From Larkinella sp051857545 (lineage in GTDB: Bacteria; Bacteroidota; Bacteroidia; Cytophagales; Spirosomataceae), in NCBI RefSeq assembly GCF_051857545.1, contig NZ_JBPZHB010000003.1:434001-498000 (forward strand): 64,000 bases of DNA, given 5' to 3'. Made by a program: the position numbers and the translations under genes. Numbering within the stretch: the first letter of the stretch is position 1; every line of letters begins with the position of its first letter. The notes beneath the pieces are model-generated. The model had not been told where the DNA came from and made no database searches. It saw only the letters and a program-made list of their open reading frames with translations. This document shows positions 42,717-50,803 of the stretch, one piece after another.

Positions 42717-43913
42717 ATGAAAAACAGCATCCTGATTGCCGCAATTCTAATGTTTGGATTTGCCGAGCGACCCGCCAAAGAAATCCGGCTTTCGAATCCC
42801 CAGTTTGTGGGAGCGACGCCCCGATTGACCACCGATCACCGAAATCACCCGGTGTTGAGCTGGACGGAAAAAGAAGGCGAAAAAGTCGCTTTTTACTATG
42901 CTGTCTCGGAAGACGGCGGGCGGACGTTCGGTGAAAAAATCCGGATTAAGTCGCCGACGGTTTTTTCGACCCACGCCGAAGGAATGCCGAAAGTGGCGTT
43001 TAAAAAAGACGGAACCGTGCTGGCGACCTTCGAGGTGTCCCGGCCCACGGCGGAGGCCCCGCGTGCCGGTGATGTGCTGTATGTTACCTCGACCGACGGC
43101 GGCCAAACCTGGACCGAACCCAAAGCCGTTCACCGCGACACCACGCCGGGAAAAGGTCACTCGTTCAGCAACCTGAACCGGCTGCCCAACGGCGAAATAG
43201 GAATTGCGTGGCTCGACGAAAAAACCGCCAACAAGGAAGGCCGAACCGTAAAATTCGCCCAAACGGTGCCGGGTGGCGGTTTTGGGAAAGAGGTGCTGGT
43301 AGATGACAATGCCTGCCAGTGCTGCCGAACCAACGTGTTTGTTGACACGAAAAACCAGATTCACATTGCGTATCGGGATTTGCTGGACAACGGTGCCCGC
43401 GACATTAGCCACGCGGTTTCGACCGATGGCGGCCGCACATTTACCAGCCCGAAAGTGGTGTATGATGACCAGTGGAAAGTGAACGCCTGTCCGCATACCG
43501 GCCCTGATGTGGCACAGGTTGGCAATGAGCTGTTCGTGACCTGGTTTTCGGGGGGAGAAAAAACACCCGGTATCAAGCTGGCCCGGCTGGGAGCAACGCA
43601 ACTGGTTTCGGGGATCGTCTCCGTGCGAACGAAACATCCGCAGATCGCGTCGCTCAACGGGCAACTGATCTGGGTTTGGGACGAGTCGATGGAGGTGAAA
43701 AATGCGGCTGGCGAAAGTCGGTTTATCTCCCGAATCGGGATGCGGAAGGTGTCCGGCGGCACGGCTTCCCCCATCACCTACCTTACGCCAACCGATGTCA
43801 ATGCGGCTTTTCCGGTGGTTCTGGCCACAAAAAAAGGTCTTTTAGTCGCCTATGAGCAGAAGAAAGACCAGCAAAACAGCGTTATCGTAAGTAGATGGAT
43901 TGAATCAATGTAA
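42717..43913 (+). CDS. BNR-repeat propeller protein with Cys motif
   Basis: This 398-residue exported protein has a short signal peptide. Asp-box motifs (SEDGGRTF, STDGGQTW, STDGGRTF) mark a sialidase-type beta-propeller. Two features are not sialidase-like: DDNACQCCRTN (~residue 200) and VNACPHTGPD (~260), which could form a metal site at the propeller centre. The Arg triad and nucleophile of real sialidases are not evident. It lies 24 bp after the TonB receptor. A copper-binding or chaperone role is inferred from context. ATG 42717 is used over TTG 42711. Confidence 0.75.
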   Translation: MKNSILIAAILMFGFAERPAKEIRLSNPQFVGATPRLTTDHRNHPVLSWTEKEGEKVAFYYAVSEDGGRTFGEKIRIKSPTVFSTHAEGMPKVAFKKDGTVLATFEVSRPTAEAPRAGDVLYVTSTDGGQTWTEPKAVHRDTTPGKGHSFSNLNRLPNGEIGIAWLDEKTANKEGRTVKFAQTVPGGGFGKEVLVDDNACQCCRTNVFVDTKNQIHIAYRDLLDNGARDISHAVSTDGGRTFTSPKVVYDDQWKVNACPHTGPDVAQVGNELFVTWFSGGEKTPGIKLARLGATQLVSGIVSVRTKHPQIASLNGQLIWVWDESMEVKNAAGESRFISRIGMRKVSGGTASPITYLTPTDVNAAFPVVLATKKGLLVAYEQKKDQQNSVIVSRWIESM

Positions 43914-43926
43914 TGCAACGTTCAGT

Positions 43927-44733
43927 ATGAAAAACACCTTTCTCGCTTCCGGTATGAGTTTATTTCTCTTTTTAACCGTTCTGGTTGCCTGCCACAATGA
44001 CCCCCTGGAACCGGAATACGGAACGGTTCAACTGAGATTTGATAACGTAGTCGGTGCGCAGGAATTGAAACTGGATTCAACGACCTACACCAACGGCAGC
44101 GGAGAACCGTTTACCGTCTCCCGGTTTACATATTTCATCAGCAACATCAAGCTGAAAAAAGCCGATGGGTCGGAATACGCCGTTCCGCAGGACAGCAGTT
44201 ATTTTCTGACGTCGCAGAGCAACCCGGCTTCCCGGACGGTTCTACTCCGCAACGTTCCGGTGGGCGATTACACGAGCATCAACTTTATGGTGGGTGTAGA
44301 CAGGGAGCGGAATATGATGGATATTGGAAAACGAACCGGCGCACTCGACCCCGGTGGTGCGGCTGCCGGGATGTATTGGGACTGGAATTCGGGCTATATT
44401 TTCCTGAAACTGGAAGGAACCTCAACCAAAGCACCGGTCGATGCGACGGGAAAACGGAATTTCGTCTACCACATCGGTTTGTTTGGCGGGTACCAAACCA
44501 AAACCATCAACAATCTGAAAACCATTCAGTTGGCCTTGGGTACGCAGCCCGCCCACGTCATTGTGAACGGAAAAACCGGTATTCAGGTGAAGGCGGATGT
44601 ACTGAAGGTGTTCGACGGCGTCAAACCGCTCAGCATTGCGGCTTTACCGACGATTATGGTATCGGATTCTTCGAAAAACGTTGCTAACAATTACGCCACG
44701 ATGTTCAGCATCGGTACGGTTCAGGTTGATTAA
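43927..44733 (+). CDS. MbnP-like copper-binding lipoprotein (copy 1)
   Basis: This 268-residue lipoprotein has the lipobox TVLVAC. The mature part fits the MbnP family: VQLRFDNVVGAQEL near the start, SRFTYFISNIKL, VPVGDYTSINFMVGVD, the Trp-rich MYWDWNSGYIFLKLEG (~residue 150), then VYHIGLFGGYQTKTINN and a conserved VFDG end. In characterised pairs, di-heme MbnH turns a Trp of MbnP into kynurenine, which helps bind Cu(I). The WDW and His residues are candidates here. It starts 13 bp after the propeller gene. Confidence 0.82.
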   Translation: MKNTFLASGMSLFLFLTVLVACHNDPLEPEYGTVQLRFDNVVGAQELKLDSTTYTNGSGEPFTVSRFTYFISNIKLKKADGSEYAVPQDSSYFLTSQSNPASRTVLLRNVPVGDYTSINFMVGVDRERNMMDIGKRTGALDPGGAAAGMYWDWNSGYIFLKLEGTSTKAPVDATGKRNFVYHIGLFGGYQTKTINNLKTIQLALGTQPAHVIVNGKTGIQVKADVLKVFDGVKPLSIAALPTIMVSDSSKNVANNYATMFSIGTVQVD

Positions 44734-44748
44734 GTATTTGGTACAAGT

Positions 44749-45129
44749 ATGATCCGAAATCTCCTTTTGTATAGCTGGTTATGCGCCGTTCTGCTGCCGA
44801 CATTCAGTCAGTGGGGAACGATTGCGTATTTCCAGCTCAACAAGGAGTACATTGCCCGGGTGCTGTGCGAAAACCGCGATCGGCCGGAGCTTCATTGCGA
44901 CGGACAATGCTATCTGGCCCGGCGGTTGAAGGCACAACAGGAAAAACAGGATCAACAGACCACCGAACGGGTGCAGAATATACCTGTCCTTCAGTTATAT
45001 ACGCCCCCTTTTCTCCGGTTCGATTTCCTGCCGGAGTTGACGGTTTTGCCCACAAAAGCTACGTTTAGTTATCAATTACCAGCCTATTCGGCTCCCCTCG
45101 CTGATTTACTACAGCCGCCCCGTCTGTAA
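44749..45129 (+). CDS. Small Cys-motif membrane protein (copy 2)
   Basis: This 126-residue paralogue of the gene at 39844 has the same N-terminal membrane segment with FSQWGTIAYF, the same CENRDRPELHCDGQCYLARRL motif, the Gln-rich spacer, and a Pro-rich end (LQPPRL). It lies 15 bp after MbnP copy 1, so it is in the same operon. Duplication next to copper genes suggests a role in metal handling in the envelope. Confidence 0.7.
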   Translation: MIRNLLLYSWLCAVLLPTFSQWGTIAYFQLNKEYIARVLCENRDRPELHCDGQCYLARRLKAQQEKQDQQTTERVQNIPVLQLYTPPFLRFDFLPELTVLPTKATFSYQLPAYSAPLADLLQPPRL

Positions 45130-45317
45130 CACTCCGAAGCAAACCGGTCTATTTCCAAAAATCGGGTAATCGTTTTTCTTGCGATTACTCAGGAAGAGTC
45201 TGTCTGATCGTCTGACAACGTTTTTCCGTTGCCGGGAAGATGATGACCCGCCGGTTTTGCTTCAATTCCTTTCGTTTACTCCAAATCAGCACTTTTTAAT
45301 CCTTATTCGAATTTCGT

Positions 45318-46151
45318 ATGAACTTCCGTTCTTTATCTCTGATAGTCAGTGTGGCGCTTCTTTTTATGGCCTGCACCAATGATTCGTCCACCACGACCCC
45401 GGAACCGGCTGGATCCGGTGCTGTCGATTTGAAAATCGAAGCCCTGTATGGCACCGCTGCGTTTGAATTGGGCAAGGCCTACACTACGGCCGGAAACGAA
45501 AAAGTAACCTTCGATCAGCTCCGGTTTTGGGTTAGCAAAGTGGAACTGACCCAAAAAGACGGTTCCGTGTATGAAGTGCCGAATTCCTATTACCTCATGC
45601 AGTATCTGGGGAAGGATGAAGCCATTCAGTATGGCACGTTTACCCTGACAGCCGGTAAACGCGAGGTGGTGAACCTGACGGGTGTTCCGGCGGGAGAATA
45701 TACCAGTGTCAAGTTTGGCATCGGCGTCGATCCCAAATACAACGACAACCTGACCCTGGCCGCCGGGGAACTGAATATCCTGCAAAATATGACGAATGTG
45801 AGCTGGATGTGGCACACCAGTTATATTTTCACCAAACTGGGCGGAACCGTTGACGTGGCCGGAGCCGCCAGCCCTTTTCTGCTGGAAACCGGTACGAACG
45901 TCAATTACAAAACCATCTCGCAGACGTTTGCCACACCCCTGGTGGTCGACGGTTCGATGAAAGGGCAGATGACGTTGCAGGCTGATGTTGCCAAGGTTCT
46001 GGACGGGATTGTGATTGCCCGGGATGCCAAACTGAACACGACCGACAAAACGTACCACATCAATGCCGGAACGGCTAGTATGATGAGCAAACTCGCCGGA
46101 AACTACCCGGTTTCGTTCGTAAACGCCAAAACCGCCCGCATTAGTCAGTAA
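45318..46151 (+). CDS. MbnP-like lipoprotein (copy 2, divergent)
   Basis: This 277-residue lipoprotein has the lipobox ALLFMAC. MbnP features are kept in part: FDQLRFWVSKVEL, VPAGEYTSVKFGIGVD, and SWMWHTSYIFTKLGG as the Trp-rich segment. The YHIGLFGGY block of copies 1 and 3 is replaced by FLLETGTNVNYKTI, so one predicted ligand is absent. Its stop overlaps the start of the next MbnH-like gene by 1 bp (TAATG), showing tight coupling to that peroxidase. Confidence 0.75.
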   Translation: MNFRSLSLIVSVALLFMACTNDSSTTTPEPAGSGAVDLKIEALYGTAAFELGKAYTTAGNEKVTFDQLRFWVSKVELTQKDGSVYEVPNSYYLMQYLGKDEAIQYGTFTLTAGKREVVNLTGVPAGEYTSVKFGIGVDPKYNDNLTLAAGELNILQNMTNVSWMWHTSYIFTKLGGTVDVAGAASPFLLETGTNVNYKTISQTFATPLVVDGSMKGQMTLQADVAKVLDGIVIARDAKLNTTDKTYHINAGTASMMSKLAGNYPVSFVNAKTARISQ

Positions 46152-47194
46152 TGAATCGACGGGGAATTTTTGCGGGATTGATAACGCTGGGAATGGTCGC
46201 CTGTTCTCCGCCGGACGTTCCTGCGCCGACACCCGAGACGCCACTGCTGGTGCGCGAACCCGCCAATTTTCCCCCCTTGCCGTCGTCGTCGGATAATCCA
46301 GCGACGACGGCGGGGGTGAAACTGGGTCGGCAACTGTTCTACGATCCGCAGCTTTCCTCCAACGGAAAAGTGTCCTGTGCCTCTTGCCACGATCCTGCCA
46401 AAGCTTTTTCCGACGGTGTTCGGGTTTCGGCGCTGGGCGTATCGGGTCGGCCTTTGCTGAGGCACAGCCCGGTTTTGATGAATCTGGCCTGGGCAACCAA
46501 TGGCCTGTTTTGGGATGGCGGTTCTAAAAATCTGGAATCCCAGGTGTTGGGGCCGCTGACGAACCGCGACGAAATGGGCCACGATCTGGTCGTTTTAGCC
46601 AATTACCTGAAAACCGTCCCGGTCTACAAAGCGCAGTTCGAGCAGGCTTTCCCCGGCGAAGCCATCCATTACGCAACGATTGCGAAGGCCCTGGCGCAGT
46701 TTCAGCGGACGCTGGTTTCGGCCGATTCCCGGTATGATCAATGGGTTCGCAAGGAGGGCGGTGTTCTCCGCGACGAGGAACAACGGGGGCATCAACTGTA
46801 TCAGCAACACTGCGCGGGCTGTCATGCAACGGACTTGTTTACGGATCATCAATACCATAACAACGGTTTGGATATTGTTTTTTCGGACGAGGGCGACGGC
46901 GAAGGACTGGGCCGGGAACGGGTGACGTTTGATTGGGCTGACCGGGGAAAATACCGCACCCCCACGTTGCGCAATGTGGCCCTGACGGCTCCGTATATGC
47001 ACGACGGGCGCATGGATACGCTGGAGGACGTGCTGGACCACTATTCAGACCGAATTAAAACATCGCCAACCCTCGATGCCCGATTACCGGCGGGCGGTTT
47101 CAGGTTGGCAACCACTGATAAAAAAGCGCTCCTGGCGTTTCTGAACACGTTGACAGACCCGCAATTTGTCACCAACCGGGCTTACCGGCCCTAA
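46151..47194 (+). CDS. MbnH-like di-heme cytochrome c peroxidase (copy 1)
   Basis: This 347-residue lipoprotein (lipobox GMVAC) has two heme c sites, CASCHDP (~residue 77) and CAGCHATDLF (~220). GRQLFYDPQLSSNGKVSCASCH, FWDGGSKNLE, and PYMHDGRMDTLEDVLDHY are typical of the CcpA/MauG-like di-heme family. Next to MbnP it is best read as MbnH, which oxidises Trp in the partner. It is translationally coupled to MbnP copy 2, and its substrate may be that protein's WMW segment. A conventional peroxidase role is the alternative. Confidence 0.83.
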   Translation: MNRRGIFAGLITLGMVACSPPDVPAPTPETPLLVREPANFPPLPSSSDNPATTAGVKLGRQLFYDPQLSSNGKVSCASCHDPAKAFSDGVRVSALGVSGRPLLRHSPVLMNLAWATNGLFWDGGSKNLESQVLGPLTNRDEMGHDLVVLANYLKTVPVYKAQFEQAFPGEAIHYATIAKALAQFQRTLVSADSRYDQWVRKEGGVLRDEEQRGHQLYQQHCAGCHATDLFTDHQYHNNGLDIVFSDEGDGEGLGRERVTFDWADRGKYRTPTLRNVALTAPYMHDGRMDTLEDVLDHYSDRIKTSPTLDARLPAGGFRLATTDKKALLAFLNTLTDPQFVTNRAYRP

Positions 47195-47223
47195 CGGAAA
47201 CGCAGCGGATTCGCTTTCGCAAA

Positions 47224-48294
47224 ATGATAGAAAACCGATTTTTTGGACTACTCAGCAGTATACTCTTTTTGGGAATCGTGATGGCCTGCCAATCGGGCAA
47301 AGATCCCGGTCCGGAAGCCACCGGCGTGTATGACCCGACCCCGTATGACTGGAAAAAACCGGCGAATTTTCCGGAACCGGTTTACGATTTCTCGAAAAAT
47401 CCGATGACCCGAAAAGGCGTGGCATTGGGGAAGATGCTGTTCTTCGATGGCGCGCTCTCGCGCGATGGCCGGATTGCCTGCGGGTTTTGCCACCAGCAGT
47501 ATTCGGCTTTTGCCCATGCCGACCATTCGCTCAGCCACGGCATCGACGATAAAATTGGCACCCGCAACGTGCGGAATCTGCAAAATGTGGCCTGGAGCAC
47601 GGCTTTTTTCTGGGATGGCAGCATCACGGATCTGGATACATTGGCCATCAGCCCGATTCAGAATCCGCTGGAAATGGGCGAGCATCTGGGCAATGTACTG
47701 GACAAGGTGCGCCGGAGTTCAAGCTATCCGGCGCGTTTTAAAGAAGCGTTCGGAACCGAGCAGATTACGCAGGAGAACTTTCTCAAAGCCTTGTCGCAGT
47801 TTATGCTAACGATGGTTTCGGCCAATTCCCGGTATGACAAATACGTCCGGAAAGAACCGGGCGGGGATTTGTCGGCAGATGAACTGGCGGGGCTTTCCCT
47901 GTTCAAACAGCAGTGTTCGGGTTGCCACCAGGGCGAGTTGTTCACGGATCAGGGGTATCACAACAACGGTTTGCCGGTCAGTGAAATCAACGATCAGGGG
48001 CGGTTTGAAGTGACCAAAAAAGAAACCGATCGGCTGAAGTTTCTGGTGCCCAGTTTGCGCAACATCGAACGCTCACTGCCATACATGCACGACGGACGGT
48101 TCTGGTCGCTGGAGCAGGTGCTGGATCACTACAGCCAGGGGGTGAAAGACAGCCCAACGCTCGATTCACGCCTGAAAACCGGTGGCGTTTTGGGTATTGC
48201 CCTGAGCGAACCCGAGAAGAAGCAGATCATTGCGTTTCTCAAAACACTTACCGACCAGCAATTTATTACCGACCGACAGTTTATTCCGAATTGA
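47224..48294 (+). CDS. MbnH-like di-heme cytochrome c peroxidase (copy 2)
   Basis: This 356-residue lipoprotein (lipobox GIVMAC) has heme sites CGFCHQQYSAFAHADH (~90) and CSGCHQGELFTD (~228), FFWDGSITDLD, and YMHDGRFWSLEQVLDHYSQG. It is closer to copy 3 than to copy 1 (both have DWKKPANFPEP/NWKKPANFDDP and SHGIDDKIGTRN/SHGIGDKIGTRN). It lies 29 bp after copy 1. Likely a second Trp-oxidising MbnH acting on MbnP copy 1 or 3. Confidence 0.83.
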   Translation: MIENRFFGLLSSILFLGIVMACQSGKDPGPEATGVYDPTPYDWKKPANFPEPVYDFSKNPMTRKGVALGKMLFFDGALSRDGRIACGFCHQQYSAFAHADHSLSHGIDDKIGTRNVRNLQNVAWSTAFFWDGSITDLDTLAISPIQNPLEMGEHLGNVLDKVRRSSSYPARFKEAFGTEQITQENFLKALSQFMLTMVSANSRYDKYVRKEPGGDLSADELAGLSLFKQQCSGCHQGELFTDQGYHNNGLPVSEINDQGRFEVTKKETDRLKFLVPSLRNIERSLPYMHDGRFWSLEQVLDHYSQGVKDSPTLDSRLKTGGVLGIALSEPEKKQIIAFLKTLTDQQFITDRQFIPN

Positions 48295-48302
48295 TTATAG
48301 GC

Positions 48303-48399
48303 CTTTCGTTATTGCCCCTAATCCCCTGAAGGGGACTTAGACGCGCGCTACTCCGGATGCTAAAAGTCCCCTTCAGGGGATTAGGGACAATAACGAAAG
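48303..48399. repeat. REP-like palindromic element (copy 2)
   Basis: Arms at 48303-48338 and 48364-48399 are 36 nt each and complementary at all but one position, with a 25-nt loop. The core CCCCTGAAGGGGACTT is the same family as the element at 23917. It separates the second MbnH gene from the barrel gene and may end transcription. Confidence 0.75.
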
Positions 48400-48439
48400 T
48401 CTTGTGATGATTAGTCAATGTATTCTAATAATCCACTTT

Positions 48440-49360
48440 ATGAAAAAGCTTTTTTTACTGGTTTTTCTGCTTAGTCCGGTGCTGACTTCGGCCTGTGAAG
48501 TGTGCGGGTGTTCCGGCTCCAGCTTTTATCTGGGCGTATTGCCCCAGTTTCAAAAGCACTTCGTGGGTCTGCGCTACCGCACCCAAAGCTACGACACCCG
48601 GCTGACGCTTCACCACGCCGGAACGATCTACGATTCGCGGGAGGAATTCCGGGCCATCGACCTCTGGGGGCGGTTTTATCCGCACCCCCGGATTCAGGTG
48701 CTGGCGATGTTACCTTACCAAATTAACAAACAGACCCAGGGACCGGACGTTCGGCGGCACCAGGGAGTTGGCGACGCGACGGTTTTGGTCAATTACAAAC
48801 TGCTTGATAAAACCCGGATGAGTGACAGTGGTCGGGTGGTGAAACAAACGCTGCTGGTGGGGGGCGGAACCAAGCTCGCGACGGGCGAATACCGCTACAA
48901 CCAGTACGATGGCGCGCAGGTGGCTAATCCGAATTTTCAGGCGGGAACCGGGGCTTACGATGTGGTTTTCAACGCCATTTATACGCTGCGCATCGACAAA
49001 TGGGGGATGAATGCGGATGCAACGGGCCGATTGACCGGCACGAATGCCAACGACTACCGGTTTGGCAATCGGCTGAATAGCTCCATCACCGGTTTTTATG
49101 TGCAGCAATGGGAAAAGCTGGATGTCGCGATGATGCCGAGCGCGGGCTTCTACGGTGAGCTGGCGCACAAAGACCGGGATTACGCTGGCATCGTAGCGGA
49201 AACGGGCGGGTATATGTTGGCCGGAACCGTTGGGCTGGACTTCTACCGGGGGAATTGGATGATGGGTGCGAACGCCCAGATTCCCCTTCGCCAGAAGATT
49301 TCCGAAGGATTGGTTCAGGCCCACAGCCGGGTTGGAATTCATCTGGCCCGGACGTTTTAA
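48440..49360 (+). CDS. Outer-membrane barrel-like protein with CxxCxC motif
   Basis: This 306-residue protein starts at ATG 48440, giving a signal peptide ending TSACEVCGCSGSSFY. The mature protein therefore begins with CEVCGC, a likely metal site. The rest is alternating beta strands with aromatic ends (KHFVGLRYRTQSYD, GLDFYRGNWMMGANAQIPL, GIHLARTF), consistent with a barrel of the kind annotated only as 'transporter'. Position among MbnP/MbnH genes suggests copper transport or sensing at the outer membrane. Confidence 0.68.
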   Translation: MKKLFLLVFLLSPVLTSACEVCGCSGSSFYLGVLPQFQKHFVGLRYRTQSYDTRLTLHHAGTIYDSREEFRAIDLWGRFYPHPRIQVLAMLPYQINKQTQGPDVRRHQGVGDATVLVNYKLLDKTRMSDSGRVVKQTLLVGGGTKLATGEYRYNQYDGAQVANPNFQAGTGAYDVVFNAIYTLRIDKWGMNADATGRLTGTNANDYRFGNRLNSSITGFYVQQWEKLDVAMMPSAGFYGELAHKDRDYAGIVAETGGYMLAGTVGLDFYRGNWMMGANAQIPLRQKISEGLVQAHSRVGIHLARTF

Positions 49361-49392
49361 TGATTGTTCTATTATCTGAAATCTGATTATCA

Positions 49393-49851
49393 ATGATTTG
49401 TAAAAATAAACTTTCGATTTTGTGTTTTCTGCTCGGGCTTCTCGGATCCTGTCAATCCAAAAAGCAACCCGACGACCATCATCACCATATGGTTTCGGAT
49501 TCTGGACAGACGACAGGCCCCGTTGCGGAGCTGGAGAAACAGGTTCTGGCCGTACACGACAGCCTGATGCTCCAAATGAATGACTTGATGCGTATGCAGG
49601 AAGAAGTATCCGTTAAAGCAGAGAAGAGCGATACGCCATCCAGGGAAAAAGGGCTGCAGGTTCTCCGGCAGCTTAAACAGGCTGATGAGGTAATGATGGA
49701 CTGGATGCATCAGTACAAGGGCGATACGCTCAAACAACTGGATCAGGAAAAGGCGCTCAACTACCTGAAAATCCAGCAGGGGAAAGTGAACTCCCTGAGC
49801 CGCCTGATGCGCCAGAGTCTCGCCGATGCCGAAAACTACCTGAAAGAATGA
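49393..49851 (+). CDS. His/Met-rich small lipoprotein
   Basis: This 152-residue lipoprotein (lipobox LLGLLGSC) starts with DDHHHHM, followed by a helical Met-rich segment (MLQMNDLMRMQEE, VMMDWMHQY). His clusters and Met-rich helices are common in periplasmic copper-binding proteins. The fold looks like a helical hairpin or bundle. It overlaps the next MbnP-like gene by 4 bp (ATGA). Likely a copper carrier or buffer; function inferred. Confidence 0.65.
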   Translation: MICKNKLSILCFLLGLLGSCQSKKQPDDHHHHMVSDSGQTTGPVAELEKQVLAVHDSLMLQMNDLMRMQEEVSVKAEKSDTPSREKGLQVLRQLKQADEVMMDWMHQYKGDTLKQLDQEKALNYLKIQQGKVNSLSRLMRQSLADAENYLKE

Positions 49852-50675
49852 GAAAAATCCGAAAAATCACCCTGACAGCCGTTGGATGGCTAGGTCTGTT
49901 TACCGGCATTTTCTGGTCATGCCGTCACGACAACCCGGACCCTCAGCCAGGACCGACGGGATCGCTCGAACTCGTGTTCGATCATGTTGTGGGAGCCGCC
50001 GATTTACAGCTTCATACCGGAAATTATACCAACGCCAGTGGCGAAGCGTTCAAGGTAACAACCCTGAATTATTACGTCACCAACATCCGGCTGAAACGGT
50101 CTGATGGGTCGGCGTATGTGGTTCCGCAGGACAGCAGTTATTTCCTGGTGAAAGAGGCCGAACCGGCTTCGCAGCGCATTATGCTGAAAAATATTCCAGT
50201 CGGCAATTATACGGAAGTTTCGTACCTGATTGGCGTGGATAGCCTGCGCAACACGATGGACGTCAGCAAACGAACGGGGGTTCTGGACCCGTCCGGTGGC
50301 ATGACCGGCGGCATGTACTGGGACTGGAATTCCGGGTACATTCATTTTAAAATGGAAGGGACTTCGCCACAGGCTCCTGCAACGGCCAGTGGTAAGGTCT
50401 TCCTGTATCACATTGGTCTTTTCGGCGGTTACCGGACTAAAACCATCAATAATTTAAGGACAATCACTTTACCCTTTGGAGCAAAGGCCGTCCGGGTAAC
50501 CGAGAACGGAGTCGTTCCACAGGTAACGATTCAGGCGGATGTTCTCAAGGTGTTCGATGGGCCGATGAAACTGAGTATTGCCGCCTATGCGGATATTATG
50601 GTGTCTTCGCTGTCGTCCGGTGTGGCCGACAACTACGCCCGGATGTTTCAGATTGCGACCATAAAAGCCGATTAG
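49848..50675 (+). CDS. MbnP-like copper-binding lipoprotein (copy 3)
   Basis: This 275-residue lipoprotein (lipobox GIFWSC, imperfect) closely matches copy 1: LELVFDHVVGAADLQ, NYYVTNIRLKRSDGS, VPQDSSYFLV, YWDWNSGYIHFKMEG, LYHIGLFGGYRTKTINN, and a final VFDGPMKLSIAAY. The extra His in GYIHF is a possible added ligand. It overlaps the His/Met-rich lipoprotein and precedes MbnH copy 3, giving a complete MbnP/MbnH pair. Confidence 0.82.
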   Translation: MRKIRKITLTAVGWLGLFTGIFWSCRHDNPDPQPGPTGSLELVFDHVVGAADLQLHTGNYTNASGEAFKVTTLNYYVTNIRLKRSDGSAYVVPQDSSYFLVKEAEPASQRIMLKNIPVGNYTEVSYLIGVDSLRNTMDVSKRTGVLDPSGGMTGGMYWDWNSGYIHFKMEGTSPQAPATASGKVFLYHIGLFGGYRTKTINNLRTITLPFGAKAVRVTENGVVPQVTIQADVLKVFDGPMKLSIAAYADIMVSSLSSGVADNYARMFQIATIKAD

Positions 50676-50701
50676 GACTGCCGGTTTTCAATCGTAAATG
50701 G

Positions 50702-50727
50702 ATGGCGGGTTAATCATTGCCCGCCAT
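50702..50727 (+). terminator. Hairpin between MbnP copy 3 and MbnH copy 3
   Basis: ATGGCGGG (50702-50709) pairs perfectly with CCCGCCAT (50720-50727) across a 10-nt loop. A clear U-tract does not follow, so it may be an attenuator rather than a full terminator. Confidence 0.5.
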
Positions 50728-50759
50728 ACGTTTACATTCTTCCGTACGTTTTATTGTAG

Positions 50760-50767
50760 TAAATTTG
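50760..50767 (+). promoter_or_regulatory. Candidate -7 box for MbnH copy 3
   Basis: TAAATTTG fits TAnnTTTG and lies 36 bp before the ATG. No good -33 TTTG is at the usual spacing. It suggests that this peroxidase may have its own promoter. Confidence 0.35.
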
Positions 50768-50803
50768 TATTCAGATTAGCAAGTAAAGCTGAAGTAGATA
50801 GAA

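Noticed and set aside
45333..46496. Minus-strand open frame (387 codons) across MbnP copy 2 and MbnH copy 1
   Set aside because: It spans two coupled plus-strand genes and has arginine/proline-rich shadow composition.
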